DNA of 35,080 nt from positions 1 through 35,080 of the forward strand of contig JAITLC010000039.1 in NCBI GenBank assembly GCA_031278095.1, in the 5' to 3' direction. A program made the position numbers and the translations under genes. Positions 16,046 through 24,362 of this stretch are shown here, piece after piece; position 1 is the stretch's first letter, and every line of letters starts with the position of its first letter. The notes beneath the pieces were generated by a model that was given only the letters and a program-made list of their open reading frames with translations, searched no databases and was not told the DNA's origin. This stretch comes from Treponema sp. GTDB taxonomy: Bacteria; Spirochaetota; Spirochaetia; Treponematales; Breznakiellaceae.

Positions 16046-17074
16046 TTAATGTATGCCTGTCGGGGGAATTCCATTCAGAATCAGAATTTCAGGCCGGAAT
16101 TCGAAATGCATGGTGTCGTAGAAAAGCCATTTTCCGCCCCAGATGAAGCCGTAGGCTTCAAATGCCTTAACCACCTCATCCGGAGGATGCAGCCGTTTTT
16201 CGTAGGGTACGGTCCACCATTCCGGAGTCCATTGGGCGGTCCAGAGCCAGTACGTGTTGGATCTCCCGTAATTTTTGGGGAGGATGTCCAGCGCGGCGCC
16301 GTATGCATGGAAACTCCGGCTCTGGGTATCGGCAATGTTCCGCCAGTTCCAACCGTCCAGGGTACTAAGGCCGGCAATCCAGGCCCGTATGCGGGAGTTC
16401 GTTTTTGACTCGGAGAGGATTCTCTCCTCAGTCAAAGCCAATTCTTCCAAAATGGCATAGTGAATCATCACCGTATGACCCAAAAAACGAATCGATTTTA
16501 TTCTGTCCCAGGCCTCTTCCTTGTTATGAGCCCGCCAAAGCGCATCGAAGAAATGCTGGGAACGTTTGGAAGGGTTCCGCCGCCGCCGTTCAGCCATACC
16601 CCGGAATCGTTCCTCCTCCTCAGGTTCCGGCGCCTTCCATGCGGGCAGTTCCGCAGGGTAGTTGTAAAAAGGTTGGCCGTCATAGTCCTGGGCCTTTTCC
16701 CGAAGTTCCCCGGGAAGCAGTTTTCCATCCGCATAGTAGTACCAGTCTCCCCGTATTGGGACAGCCCAGTCTCCGTCACGGAATTCCGCCGGGCCGAGCC
16801 TGTCGGGATAGGCCTTTGCCAGAGCCTTCATCACCTGTTCGGCCCTGTTCGGCGCCGTCTTTTCGAGGGCGGCTGCGGGTATGGGGGCTTCATTTTCATT
16901 TTTTTCAAGTCCCGGTACGGAGGAACCCTGTTCTCTGCCTGTAAGGCTGTATTCGGCTTTTTCCCTTCCGGCATTGCGGGGGCTGTCTTTATTCTGGGAT
17001 TTACCCCGGCAAAAAACATGTTCCGTGACCAGAATGAGCAAAAAAACCGTAATGAAGAATAGCCTTCTTTTCAC
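16046..17074 (-). CDS. M15-family metallopeptidase (VanY/D-Ala-D-Ala carboxypeptidase-like), exported
   Basis: This is a likely peptidoglycan peptidase. The zinc-ligand pattern of family M15 is present: His256 and Asp263 in SFHAYGAALDI, and His323 in DTMHFEF. An aspartate (Asp320) sits where many VanY enzymes have the catalytic Glu, as in the M15 branch with DxxHFE. The N-terminus KRRLFFITVFLLILVTEHVFC is a signal peptide or anchor, perhaps a lipoprotein signal ending at Cys22, followed by a disordered charged stretch. I start at the GTG at 17074 (342 residues), with AAGG upstream. The frame continues to 17536, but that part is antisense to rpsL and cannot be real protein. The gene is divergent from rpsL. 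Confidence 0.8.
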   Translation of the reverse strand: MKRRLFFITVFLLILVTEHVFCRGKSQNKDSPRNAGREKAEYSLTGREQGSSVPGLEKNENEAPIPAAALEKTAPNRAEQVMKALAKAYPDRLGPAEFRDGDWAVPIRGDWYYYADGKLLPGELREKAQDYDGQPFYNYPAELPAWKAPEPEEEERFRGMAERRRRNPSKRSQHFFDALWRAHNKEEAWDRIKSIRFLGHTVMIHYAILEELALTEERILSESKTNSRIRAWIAGLSTLDGWNWRNIADTQSRSFHAYGAALDILPKNYGRSNTYWLWTAQWTPEWWTVPYEKRLHPPDEVVKAFEAYGFIWGGKWLFYDTMHFEFRPEILILNGIPPTGIH

Positions 17075-17116
17075 TTTTTTAACCTTGCCTCTTGATCTTT
17101 TTTTTCCGTTCTGATA

Positions 17117-17125
17117 TGGTATAAT
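17117..17125 (+). promoter_or_regulatory. Extended -10 promoter for rpsL-rpsG
   Basis: TGGTATAAT is a perfect -10 box with the extended TGn motif. The usual -35 position holds only a run of T, which the extended -10 can offset. Transcription would start near 17132, giving a leader of about 117 bases before rpsL that contains the small stem CTCTG/CAGAG (17131-17147) and CGGTTC/GAACCG (17155-17184). Confidence 0.6.
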
Positions 17126-17248
17126 TCCTTCTCTGAAAAAAACAGAGGGCCGAGCCGGTTCTACAGTCTGAAATTTTGGAACCGTCTCGGGTGTATTGCT
17201 ATTATCCGCCGTATACCGGTGTTGATATTGTAAGGGAGTTTTTAAGGA

Positions 17249-17623
17249 ATGCCTACAATTAACCAGTTGGTACGTTTCGGGAGACAGCAGGTTTCTTCCA
17301 AGTCCAAGTCGCCTGCCCTCCAGTCTTGTCCGCAGAAGCGGGGGGTATGTACCCGTGTCATGACCATGACCCCCAAGAAACCCAATTCGGCCCTCCGGAA
17401 GGTCGCCCGTGTGCGTCTCTCCCACGGGACTGAAGTAACCGCCTATATTCCCGGCATCGGGCATAATCTCCAGGAACACTCGGTGGTTCTGGTTCGCGGC
17501 GGCCGTGTCAAGGATCTTCCCGGTGTCCGTTACCATATTATCCGCGGGGCCAAGGATACCCTGGGTGTAGAAGACCGCAAGCGGGGGCGCTCGAAGTACG
17601 GCGCCAAACGGCCAAAGGCATGA
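17249..17623 (+). CDS. rpsL: 30S ribosomal protein S12 (uS12)
   Basis: S12 sits at the decoding centre and controls accuracy. The 124 residues have the conserved core [15 protein letters not shown] with Lys43 and the loop [15 protein letters not shown] with Lys88. Both lysines are the streptomycin-sensitive forms. The start ATG at 17249 has AAGGGA eleven bases upstream. rpsG follows 56 bases later. The usual next gene in many bacteria, fusA, does not follow rpsG in this window. Confidence 0.97.
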   Translation: MPTINQLVRFGRQQVSSKSKSPALQSCPQKRGVCTRVMTMTPKKPNSALRKVARVRLSHGTEVTAYIPGIGHNLQEHSVVLVRGGRVKDLPGVRYHIIRGAKDTLGVEDRKRGRSKYGAKRPKA

Positions 17624-17679
17624 AACTTCGTTTCATATCCGGTTCAACTTTATGGTTAGTTTAAGGAGAGAGGAGATTT

Positions 17680-18150
17680 ATGGGGCGTAAAAAGAAGACC
17701 ATTGACCGGGGCATTGCGCCGGATCCCAGGTATAACAGCGTTGTAGTTTCCAAATTTGTTAACCGCATGATGTGGGAAGGTAAGCGTTCCGTAAGCCTCA
17801 GAATCGTGCATGACGCCCTGGGGATTCTTCAACAGAAGACCGAAAAAGAGCCGCTGGAGGTATTCCTCAAGGCGCTCGATAATGTAAAGCCTGTCATAGA
17901 GGTAAAGAGCCGCCGGGTGGGCGGCGCTACCTATCAGGTGCCGGTGGAAATTCGGGAATCCAGGCGGGAAGCTTTAGGCATGCGGTGGATTATCAACGCC
18001 GCCAGGGCCCGTTCCGGCCACGGCATGGGAGACCGGCTTGCCGCGGAACTCCTTGACGCCTTTAACAATACGGGTTCCGCTTTCAAGAAGAAGGAAGATA
18101 CCCACAAGATGGCGGAAGCCAACAAGGCCTTTGCCCATTATAAGTGGTAG
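17680..18150 (+). CDS. rpsG: 30S ribosomal protein S7 (uS7)
   Basis: S7 nucleates assembly of the 30S head and lines the E site. At 156 residues it is full length. The basic start ([19 protein letters not shown]), the block [12 protein letters not shown], the beta-hairpin region [19 protein letters not shown] and the C-terminal [13 protein letters not shown] are all typical. A good AGGAGAGAGGAG site precedes the ATG. A perfect 12-bp hairpin starts at the base after the stop, so rpsL-rpsG likely form their own unit. Confidence 0.97.
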   Translation: MGRKKKTIDRGIAPDPRYNSVVVSKFVNRMMWEGKRSVSLRIVHDALGILQQKTEKEPLEVFLKALDNVKPVIEVKSRRVGGATYQVPVEIRESRREALGMRWIINAARARSGHGMGDRLAAELLDAFNNTGSAFKKKEDTHKMAEANKAFAHYKW

Positions 18151-18177
18151 AAGTAAAACTCCCCCGGAGTTTTACTT
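18151..18177 (+). terminator. Hairpin terminator after rpsG
   Basis: AAGTAAAACTCC (18151-18162) pairs perfectly with GGAGTTTTACTT (18166-18177) around the loop CCC, directly after the rpsG stop. The 3' arm is T-rich, although no long T-run follows. It probably ends or protects the rpsL-rpsG transcript. Confidence 0.6.
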
Positions 18178-18209
18178 TGACAGAAACCGGAGGTTTTTGC
18201 AGTTCGTTA

Positions 18210-18238
18210 TTGACAAGATTTTTTTTATGGTGTAAAGT
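18210..18238 (+). promoter_or_regulatory. Likely promoter for tuf and the S10 cluster
   Basis: TTGACA (18210-18215), then 17 bases, then TAAAGT (18233-18238): a perfect -35 and four of six -10 bases at ideal spacing. It follows the rpsG terminator and lies about 500 bases before the tuf ATG, so it implies a very long leader. Confidence 0.55.
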
Positions 18239-18739
18239 ATATAGTGTTCCAAAATCCGGCTGGTTTCGGAACAAGTTCAAGTATCTGGAATGCCCTTTGG
18301 GGCTTGATGGTTTTTGAAATAGATATCCGGTTTTTCGGGCTCGAGTTGCCCTGCCGGATATATGCTGCGGCAATGCCGGGAGGTGTACGGGACATAGTTT
18401 CAAATGGAAAGCCTTTCGGCTTGGTTTTGTAAGCGCAGCAAGGTCTCGCGGGACATTCCATGAATGTCTCCGGGCCGGCGCCGGTTTTTAATCTGCGCCG
18501 GCTTTGATCCAAACCAATCATCGGTGTGTGCGGATGGGATAGGTGGAACGGGACGGATTCTTGAACGATAAGCATTTCCGCTTTCTTCATTTTCCGTTTG
18601 TTAATCCATGTATTTCAATTATGACATTGCTTTTTGTCTGAATGTTATTCGGACGCGTACCGGTTTAGAGCCTTTTTGGTTTTAGACCGGATTATTTTGC
18701 ATTGATTTTTACTGTGCCCATTAATGCAAGGAGGACACA
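18239..18739 (+). other. Long structured leader of tuf
   Basis: This gene-free stretch of about 500 bases between the promoter and tuf carries several stable stems: the family palindrome at 18246-18272; ATATCCGG/CCGGATAT (18323-18361) with an inner GGGC/GCCC; GACATTC-CAT-GAATGTC (18452-18468); and GCCGGCGC/GCGCCGGC (18474-18502). A 62-codon frame at 18244-18432 overlaps these elements and looks spurious. The tuf Shine-Dalgarno AAGGAGG is at about 18728-18734. No known riboswitch class is recognised. Confidence 0.5.
18246..18272. repeat. Intergenic palindrome in the tuf leader
   Basis: GTTCCAAAATCC and GGTTTCGGAAC flank GGCT, with internal mismatches. The sequence that follows, AAGTTCAAG, is shared with the copy at 22796-22820, so similarity extends beyond the stem. 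Confidence 0.6.
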
Positions 18740-19939
18740 ATGGCAAAGGATAAGTTCAATAGAACTAAAATCCACATGAATGTCGGGACCATTGGTCACG
18801 TTGACCATGGGAAAACCACCCTTTCCGCTGCTATTACCATGTATTGCGGTAAGAAGTACGGCGATAAGGTTATGAAATTCGACGATATTGATAATGCGCC
18901 GGAAGAGAAGGCCCGCGGTATTACTATTAATACCCGGCACCTGGAGTATCAGTCCGAGAAACGTCATTATGCCCACATAGACTGCCCCGGTCATGCCGAT
19001 TACATAAAAAACATGATCACGGGCGCTGCTCAGATGGACGGCGCTGTACTGGTGGTTTCGGCCCCCGATTCGGTCATGCCCCAGACGCGTGAGCATATTA
19101 TTCTGGCAAGGCAGGTGGGAGTTCCCAACATGATCGTTTTCCTCAACAAGGTAGATTTGGTTGATGATCCTGAACTCCTCGAGCTCGTAGAAGAGGAAAT
19201 TAAGGATGTACTCAACGCCAACGGTTTCCCCGGTGACGAAATCCCCATCATCAAGGGTTCTGCATTCAAGGCAATGGAAGACCTCAACAGGGGCGAAGAG
19301 ACTGATAATTCCAAGTGTGTCCAGGAACTGCTTGACGCCATGGACAGCTACTTCCCCGATCCCGTGCGTGATGCTGATAAGCCCTTCATTATGCCCATTG
19401 AAGACGTATTTACCATCTCCGGCCGCGGCACCGTCGTTACCGGCAAGGTGGAACGCGGTATCCTGAAGCTGAACGAAGAAGTTGAAATCGTCGGTATCAA
19501 ACCCACCAAGAAGACGGTTGTTACCGGAATGGAAATGTTCAACAAGATCCTTGACGAAGTACAGGCCGGCGATAACGTCGGTACTTTGCTCCGCGGTGTT
19601 GAAAAGAAGGAAGTGGAAAGAGGCCAGGTACTTGCCAAGCCCGGTTCCATTACTCCCCATTCCAAGTTCAAGGGTCAGATCTACTGCCTCTCCCAGGACG
19701 AAGGCGGCCGGAAGACTCCCTTCTTTACCGGTTACCGGCCTCAGTTTTATTTCCGGACTACCGATATTACCGGTACGGTTAAACTTCCCGAGGGGAAGGA
19801 AATGGTTATGCCCGGGGATAATACCGAGATCTTTGGTGAACTGATCCACCCCATAGCCATGGAGAGAGGTCTCCGCTTCGCTATCCGCGAAGGCGGAAAG
19901 ACCGTTGCCTCCGGCCAGGTAGTTGAAATTATCGAATAG
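18740..19939 (+). CDS. tuf: Elongation factor Tu
   Basis: This GTPase brings aminoacyl-tRNA to the ribosome. The 399 residues have G1 GHVDHGKT (19-26), the switch I block RGITINT (59-65), G3 DCPGH (81-85) and G4 NKVD (136-139). Domains 2 and 3 are complete, with [13 protein letters not shown] and [15 protein letters not shown]. The ATG is preceded by AAGGAGGACACA, an excellent site. It is the only tuf in view. The ordering rpsL-rpsG-tuf-rpsJ without fusA is consistent with a spirochaete. A hairpin with a T-run follows the stop, before rpsJ. Confidence 0.98.
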   Translation: MAKDKFNRTKIHMNVGTIGHVDHGKTTLSAAITMYCGKKYGDKVMKFDDIDNAPEEKARGITINTRHLEYQSEKRHYAHIDCPGHADYIKNMITGAAQMDGAVLVVSAPDSVMPQTREHIILARQVGVPNMIVFLNKVDLVDDPELLELVEEEIKDVLNANGFPGDEIPIIKGSAFKAMEDLNRGEETDNSKCVQELLDAMDSYFPDPVRDADKPFIMPIEDVFTISGRGTVVTGKVERGILKLNEEVEIVGIKPTKKTVVTGMEMFNKILDEVQAGDNVGTLLRGVEKKEVERGQVLAKPGSITPHSKFKGQIYCLSQDEGGRKTPFFTGYRPQFYFRTTDITGTVKLPEGKEMVMPGDNTEIFGELIHPIAMERGLRFAIREGGKTVASGQVVEIIE

Positions 19940-19951
19940 TGTGTTGTAGAA

Positions 19952-19989
19952 CAATGAGTCTGAGGTTTCCGAGGGCTCATTGCCTTTTT
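19952..19989 (+). terminator. Terminator/attenuator between tuf and rpsJ
   Basis: CAATGAG (19952-19958) pairs with CTCATTG (19976-19982), and CCTTTTTCT follows: the standard layout of an intrinsic terminator. rpsJ begins 11 bases after the T-run and has no other clear promoter, so partial read-through would set the ratio of EF-Tu to ribosomal proteins. Confidence 0.6.
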
Positions 19990-20000
19990 CTGGAGGAATG

Positions 20001-20309
20001 ATGGCTAAGGAGCGCATTCGGGTTAGGTTAAGAGGCTTCGATGTGGAGCTGATCGACCAAAGCGCGAAATCTATTGTTCAAACGGTTCAGAAAGCGGGGG
20101 CCCAGGTAACCGGTCCTATCCCGCTGCCTACTCGCATAAACAAGGTTACGGTACTTCGTTCACCCCATGTGAACAAGAAGGCCCGCGAACAGTTCGAGAT
20201 GCGGACACATAAACGTTTGATTGATATTATTAATCCCTCACCGGAAGTGATGGATTCCCTGATGAAGCTGGAGCTTCCTGCAGGGGTGGATGTTGAAATA
20301 AAACAGTAG
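20001..20309 (+). CDS. rpsJ: 30S ribosomal protein S10 (uS10, NusE)
   Basis: S10 is in the 30S head and also acts as NusE in transcription antitermination. The start [17 protein letters not shown] and 102 residues match the family exactly. GGAGG lies four bases before this ATG; another in-frame ATG directly before it is too close to the site, and the longer frame reaching back to 19980 lies in the attenuator hairpin. The rRNA-contact region [24 protein letters not shown] is intact. It is the first gene of the S10 cluster. Confidence 0.96.
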   Translation: MAKERIRVRLRGFDVELIDQSAKSIVQTVQKAGAQVTGPIPLPTRINKVTVLRSPHVNKKAREQFEMRTHKRLIDIINPSPEVMDSLMKLELPAGVDVEIKQ

Positions 20310-20376
20310 AATTTTCAAGTAGACGGTTCGTTTGCCGGCAGGCTTGCGATAACGTGCTATACAGTGGGGTTGTGCG

Positions 20377-20997
20377 ATGTTAGGTCTCGTGGCCAAAAAA
20401 GTGGGAATGACTCAGATCTTTGATGAGATGGGGAATCTGATACCGGTAACGGTATTGCGTTTCGATCCCAATGTGGTTATTGCCCGGAAAACAGTTGAGA
20501 AAGATGGTTATAAGGCCCTGGTTGTCGGAATTGACGACATGAAGAAAAACCTGGTAACCAAGCCTTATGGAGGGCAGTTCCCCGAGAACATAGCGCCCAA
20601 GAAGCATATCCGGGAACTTCGGGATTTTGAAAAGGAAGCCGAGGTAGGCGATTCTCTGGGAATCGAGGTGTTTGACGGTGTCCGTTATGTGGATGTCTCC
20701 GGAGTTTCCAAGGGTAAGGGCTTCCAGGGCGTCATGAAGCGCTGGGGTTTCGCCGGCGGCCGCCATACCCATGGTTCCAAATTCCACCGGGAACCCGGTT
20801 CTACCGGACAGTCTACCTATCCTCACCGGACCTTCAAGAATGTAAAGCTTCCCGGCCGGATGGGGCGGGAAAAAGTTACGGTTTTGAGTCTCAGGGTGGT
20901 AAATATTGATCCGGAAAAGCATCTCATGATGGTTCGCGGCGCTGTACCGGGTATCAATAAGGGACTGCTCTTTGTACGTTCCGCCATAAAGAAGTAG
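20377..20997 (+). CDS. rplC: 50S ribosomal protein L3 (uL3)
   Basis: L3 is an early assembly protein that reaches towards the peptidyl-transferase centre. The 206 residues begin with the family start MLGLVAKKVGMTQIF. The central extension (MKRWGFAGGRHTHGS, then REPGSTGQS) carries the glutamine that is methylated in E. coli L3. The preceding 67-base gap contains TATACA with an upstream TG, a weak possible promoter without a -35. rplD follows closely. Confidence 0.97.
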   Translation: MLGLVAKKVGMTQIFDEMGNLIPVTVLRFDPNVVIARKTVEKDGYKALVVGIDDMKKNLVTKPYGGQFPENIAPKKHIRELRDFEKEAEVGDSLGIEVFDGVRYVDVSGVSKGKGFQGVMKRWGFAGGRHTHGSKFHREPGSTGQSTYPHRTFKNVKLPGRMGREKVTVLSLRVVNIDPEKHLMMVRGAVPGINKGLLFVRSAIKK

Positions 20998-21020
20998 TTT
21001 CAGGAAGAATGGGGAAAGCA

Positions 21021-21659
21021 ATGAACGGTAAAGTATATTCGGTGCAAGGCGTAGAGCTTCGCAGTATTGAGCTGGATGACGATGTTTTTGGACTTCCGGT
21101 TAACGATGATGTTATCTGGTATGCCATCACCAACGAACTGGCCAACAAACGGCAGGGAAATGCCTGTACCAAAGATCGCGGAGAGGTTCATGGTTCCAAT
21201 GCCAAGCCCTACAAGCAGAAGGGTACGGGCCGGGCCCGCCGCGGCGATAAAAAGTCTCCGGTTCTGGTAGGCGGCGGTGTTGTATTCGGGCCAAAGCCCC
21301 GCGATTTTTCATATTCAATCCCGAAAAAAATGAAGCGACTGGCAATGAAGACTATCCTGAGTCTCAAGGCCCAGAGCGATACCTTAAAAATCGTTGAAGA
21401 TTTTACTGTGGAATCCGGTAAGACCAAAGATCTTGCGGGAATCCTTAAAAATTTGGCAAAGGAGGAACGGACGGTTATCATCCTCAAGGATAATGATCCC
21501 CGGTTGAAGCGGGCGGGAGCCAATATTCCCTGGCTGCATTTCCTTTCCTATAACCGTCTGCGGGCTCATGACCTCTTCTATGGCCGGCAGATTTTGATGC
21601 TGGAAACGGCAGCCAAAAATCTTAGTGAATTTTACGGTTCCGCCGGGGAGGCTGAATGA
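21021..21659 (+). CDS. rplD: 50S ribosomal protein L4 (uL4)
   Basis: L4 lines the exit tunnel; in E. coli it also represses the S10 operon. The tunnel loop is clear (KPYKQKGTGRARRGDKKS, then GGGVVFGPKPRDFSY). I start at the ATG at 21021 (MNGKVYSVQG, 212 residues), because the family usually begins with such a beta strand and GGGG lies seven bases upstream. An ATG four codons earlier (21009, AGGAAGA upstream) is also possible. The stop overlaps the rplW start. Confidence 0.95.
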   Translation: MNGKVYSVQGVELRSIELDDDVFGLPVNDDVIWYAITNELANKRQGNACTKDRGEVHGSNAKPYKQKGTGRARRGDKKSPVLVGGGVVFGPKPRDFSYSIPKKMKRLAMKTILSLKAQSDTLKIVEDFTVESGKTKDLAGILKNLAKEERTVIILKDNDPRLKRAGANIPWLHFLSYNRLRAHDLFYGRQILMLETAAKNLSEFYGSAGEAE

Positions 21660-21946
21660 TGCAGAACTATGATCAGATTCTGATACGGCCGGTACTTTCC
21701 GAGAAGGCAAACCTCCTCCGTGAAGAAGGTAAGTATGTCTTCCGGGTGGATCCCCGGGCCAACAAGATTCAAATAATGGAAGCCGTCAGGCGGCTTTTCA
21801 ATGTGCATCCCATTTCCTGTACCGTCATGAATGTGGGGGGCAAGCCCAAGCGCCAGCGCAGCAGGGCGGGTTACACGGCTTCTTGGAAGAAGGCGATAGT
21901 CCGTCTGCCGAAAGATGAAAAAATCAGCCTCTTTGAGGGTGTATAG
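21659..21946 (+). CDS. rplW: 50S ribosomal protein L23 (uL23)
   Basis: L23 sits at the tunnel exit and docks trigger factor and SRP. The product (95 residues) begins QNYDQILIRPVLSEKANLL and contains the typical internal VDPRANKIQIMEAVRRLFNV and a basic loop (GGKPKRQRSRAGYTASWKKAIVRL). Two ATGs overlap at 21656 and 21659; GGGGAGG is four bases before the first and seven before the second, so I prefer the second, which gives TGATG coupling with rplD. Confidence 0.95.
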   Translation: MQNYDQILIRPVLSEKANLLREEGKYVFRVDPRANKIQIMEAVRRLFNVHPISCTVMNVGGKPKRQRSRAGYTASWKKAIVRLPKDEKISLFEGV

Positions 21947-21956
21947 GGGAATCTAA

Positions 21957-22787
21957 ATGGGTATTAAAACATACAAACCGGTAACGCCCGGTATGCGGCA
22001 GTGGGCGAGTCTCGATTTTTCGGAACTTACCAAGGGTATAAAGCCGGAAAAGAACCTCGTTTCGGGCAGGGCTGAACGGGCGGGCAGGGACTGGAACGGA
22101 AGGATCAGCGTTCGGCACAAGGGCGGCGGACATAAGCGCCGTTACCGGATTGTTGACTTTAAGCGGGACAAGATTGGCGTTCCCGGCAAGGTTGCCGCCA
22201 TTGAATACGATCCCAACCGCAGCGCCAATATTGCCCTTATCAATTATGCGGATGGAGAAAAGCGTTATATCATCGCTCCCAAGGGGCTTCAGGTAGGTAC
22301 TACCATTGTCTCCGGTCCCGAAGCCCCCATAGAGCCGGGGAATGCCCTGCCTCTGGAGCGGATTCCGCTGGGCTTTACGGTTCATAATATCGAACTTACC
22401 CTGGGCCGGGGCGGTCAGATAGTTCGTTCGGCCGGTTCGGGCGCCCTGATCGCCGCAAAAGAAGGCGGCTATGTTACCCTCAAGCTCCCCTCCGGAGAGA
22501 TGCGCATGGTTTTCAAGAAATGCTATGCCGCCATTGGCGTGGTGGGTAACGAGGATCACATGAATGTGGTCATCGGCAAGGCAGGCCGCAAGCGCTGGAT
22601 GGGTGTGCGCCCTACGGTACGCGGTATGGCGATGAATCCGGTGGATCACCCGCACGGAGGCGGTGAAGGTAAGAGCAAGGGTATTCATCCGGTTACCCCC
22701 TGGGGGCAGCCGACAAAGGGATATAAGACCAGAAAGAAGCATAAGCCTTCCTCCCGGTTTATTGTCAGCCGGGGAAAGAAGAAATAA
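21957..22787 (+). CDS. rplB: 50S ribosomal protein L2 (uL2)
   Basis: L2 is among the most conserved 50S proteins and supports subunit joining and peptidyl transfer. All 276 residues are present. Landmarks are [17 protein letters not shown], the RNA-binding core [13 protein letters not shown] and the C-terminal [13 protein letters not shown] with the conserved histidine pair. A tail rich in Lys/Arg ([20 protein letters not shown]) is normal. The following 158-base gap, unusual inside an S10 operon, holds a family palindrome and a tandem duplication. Confidence 0.97.
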   Translation: MGIKTYKPVTPGMRQWASLDFSELTKGIKPEKNLVSGRAERAGRDWNGRISVRHKGGGHKRRYRIVDFKRDKIGVPGKVAAIEYDPNRSANIALINYADGEKRYIIAPKGLQVGTTIVSGPEAPIEPGNALPLERIPLGFTVHNIELTLGRGGQIVRSAGSGALIAAKEGGYVTLKLPSGEMRMVFKKCYAAIGVVGNEDHMNVVIGKAGRKRWMGVRPTVRGMAMNPVDHPHGGGEGKSKGIHPVTPWGQPTKGYKTRKKHKPSSRFIVSRGKKK

Positions 22788-22795
22788 GGGAGGCT

Positions 22796-22820
22796 GTTCC
22801 AAAACTTCAGCTTTTGGAAC
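22796..22820. repeat. Intergenic palindrome between rplB and rpsS
   Basis: GTTCCAAAA (22796-22804) and TTTTGGAAC (22812-22820) pair perfectly over nine bases. The copy begins nine bases after the rplB stop and is followed by AAGTTCAAG as in the tuf leader. Confidence 0.75.
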
Positions 22821-22838
22821 AAGTTCAAGGGAGTTACA

Positions 22839-22943
22839 ATTAACCTAAGCGGCAATGCCGCCGTTTTTTAGAGGAGTTATGCGGAACTTTGTTCCGTTTC
22901 GATTAACCTAAGCGGCAATGCCGCCGCTTTTTAGAGGAGTTAT
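22839..22943 (+). repeat. Tandem 42-bp duplication upstream of rpsS
   Basis: The 42-base unit at 22839-22880 recurs at 22902-22943 with one difference (a T in the tract is C). Each unit contains GCGGC-AAT-GCCGC, a T-tract and the ribosome-binding site GAGGAG followed by TTAT. The 21-base spacer holds another small hairpin, CGGAAC/GTTCCG. Only the second unit serves rpsS. Confidence 0.9.
22879..22911 (+). CDS. Possible 10-residue leader peptide before rpsS
   Basis: The first copy of the duplicated unit places GAGGAG six bases or fewer before an ATG at 22879, opening a frame [10 protein letters not shown] that ends with TAA at 22909-22911, inside the second copy. Translation would run into the second copy's hairpin, so it could affect that hairpin's folding and rpsS expression. 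The frame is too short to prove by sequence; it may simply be a by-product of the duplication. Confidence 0.3.
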   Translation: MRNFVPFRLT

Positions 22944-22945
22944 TG

Positions 22946-23224
22946 GTGTCAAGGTCCATCAAGAAAGGTCCTTTTATCGAGAAGAGCCTTTATAAAAAAG
23001 TACTGGAAGTCAGTAAGTCCGGGGACAGGAAGATGATTAAAACCTATTCCCGTTGTTCCACAATCATTCCCGAGATGGTCGGCGGAACAATTTCTGTGTA
23101 CAACGGAAAAGCCTGGGTACCTGTGTACATTACGGAAAATTTGGTCGGTCACAAGCTTGGCGAATTTTCGCCTACTCGTATCTTCCGGGGACATGCTGGT
23201 TCCGACAAGAAGGCTGGAAAGTAG
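22946..23224 (+). CDS. rpsS: 30S ribosomal protein S19 (uS19)
   Basis: S19 is in the 30S head next to S13. From the GTG at 22946 the product reads [10 protein letters not shown], the standard S19 start, and has 92 residues. A TTG one codon earlier is too close to the GAGGAG site. The conserved part [27 protein letters not shown] and the C-terminal [21 protein letters not shown] are complete. It is the only gene of the cluster with a long, repeat-bearing leader between it and its upstream neighbour. Confidence 0.96.
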   Translation: MSRSIKKGPFIEKSLYKKVLEVSKSGDRKMIKTYSRCSTIIPEMVGGTISVYNGKAWVPVYITENLVGHKLGEFSPTRIFRGHAGSDKKAGK

Positions 23225-23232
23225 GATACGTC

Positions 23233-23595
23233 ATGGAAAAGAAAAGCGGTTATAGAGCGGTAAGTAAATTCATCATTACCTCCCCCTTCAAGATCAGGCC
23301 GGTGGCGGATCTTATCCGGCGCAAGCCCTATCCGGAGGCAATGGCGATTCTGGAAAACATGCCCCATAAGGGCGCCCGCCTGATCCGGAAGACGGTAAAG
23401 TCGGCGGCGTCCAATGCCCTGAGCGGCAACAAGCAGCTTGCGGAAGACATGCTCTATGTAAAGAATATTTTTATCGATGAAGGCCCCAGAATGAAGCGGA
23501 TCTGGTTCAGGGCACGGGGCAGGGCGGATATGCTCCTTAAAAGACTGTGTCATATCACGGTAGTAGTAGAAGAAACCGGTAAGGTGGGGGAATAA
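23233..23595 (+). CDS. rplV: 50S ribosomal protein L22 (uL22)
   Basis: L22 lines the tunnel with a long beta hairpin. The ATG at 23233 gives 120 residues, starting [14 protein letters not shown] and containing [30 protein letters not shown], the block that defines the family. A longer frame reaching back to 23053 is antisense-free but lies over rpsS in another frame and is not used. The hairpin tip region ([18 protein letters not shown]) is present. The start codon lies eight bases after the rpsS stop. Confidence 0.95.
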   Translation: MEKKSGYRAVSKFIITSPFKIRPVADLIRRKPYPEAMAILENMPHKGARLIRKTVKSAASNALSGNKQLAEDMLYVKNIFIDEGPRMKRIWFRARGRADMLLKRLCHITVVVEETGKVGE

Positions 23596-23596
23596 G

Positions 23597-24343
23597 GTGG
23601 GACAGAAAGTAAATCCTATTGGATTACGGATCGGCATTAACAAGACCTGGGGTTCCCGGTGGTATGTGGATCCCAAAGAGTATGCCAATACCCTTCATGA
23701 GGATCTCAGGCTCAGGACATTCATCATGACCATGCCTGAAACCAAGGGCGCCGATATTGCGGAGCTGGAAATTATCCGGCATCCCCAGAGGATCACCATT
23801 ACGATCCATACTTCCAGGCCCGGCGTGATCATCGGCTCCAAAGGCGCCAATATCGAAAAGATCGGTTCGGAATTACAGAAATATATTTCCGTTCCCTCAA
23901 AGTATTCCAAAAAAGTGGAGAATTCTCCTCAAAAGAAAATTCAGATAAAGATCAAGGAAGTCCGCAATGCGGACAATAATGCCCAGATTATCGCCCAGAA
24001 TATTTCCAGGCAGCTTTTGGCCCGGTCCAGTTTCAGGCGAACCATGAAGCAGGCGATCAGCAATGCTATCAAGAAGGGCAACGCTCAGGGTGTCAAAATA
24101 CGGCTTTCCGGCCGCCTTGGCGGGGCGGAAATGTCGAGAACCGAAGAGGCAAAAGAGGGACGTATTCCCCTTCATACTCTCCGGGCGGATATTGATTATG
24201 GTTTTGCCGAGGCTCATACGACCTTTGGTTCCATCGGTGTAAAAGTGTGGGTCTATAACGGCATGAAGTACGGCAAGGAACAGAAGGAAGACGCAGGCGC
24301 TCTTGTCCGCAAACGGCGGGATCGTGTTCCTGCGAAGGCTTAA
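23597..24343 (+). CDS. rpsC: 30S ribosomal protein S3 (uS3)
   Basis: S3 is at the mRNA entry site and helps unwind mRNA. It starts with GTG at 23597 ([13 protein letters not shown]), one base after the rplV stop, with GGGGGA upstream. The KH domain has [14 protein letters not shown]. The C-terminal domain ([34 protein letters not shown]) is complete. At 248 residues it is slightly longer than E. coli S3, within the normal spread. Confidence 0.97.
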   Translation: MGQKVNPIGLRIGINKTWGSRWYVDPKEYANTLHEDLRLRTFIMTMPETKGADIAELEIIRHPQRITITIHTSRPGVIIGSKGANIEKIGSELQKYISVPSKYSKKVENSPQKKIQIKIKEVRNADNNAQIIAQNISRQLLARSSFRRTMKQAISNAIKKGNAQGVKIRLSGRLGGAEMSRTEEAKEGRIPLHTLRADIDYGFAEAHTTFGSIGVKVWVYNGMKYGKEQKEDAGALVRKRRDRVPAKA

Positions 24344-24362
24344 TGGAAGTTGAGGTTTTAAG

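Noticed and set aside
17075..17536. N-terminal extension of the M15 peptidase frame
   Set aside because: It runs antisense through rpsL and past its promoter; the signal peptide begins only at the GTG at 17074.
18244..18432. 62-codon frame in the tuf leader
   Set aside because: It starts inside a family palindrome and its codons follow the hairpins; no Shine-Dalgarno.
18692..20017. 441-codon frame antisense to tuf
   Set aside because: Long antisense frames are expected opposite strongly biased genes; the + strand EF-Tu is unambiguous.
20332..20363. Possible promoter before rplC (TG-C-TATACA)
   Set aside because: The -10 is fair but no -35 lies at usable spacing, and rplC is a normal internal gene of the cluster.
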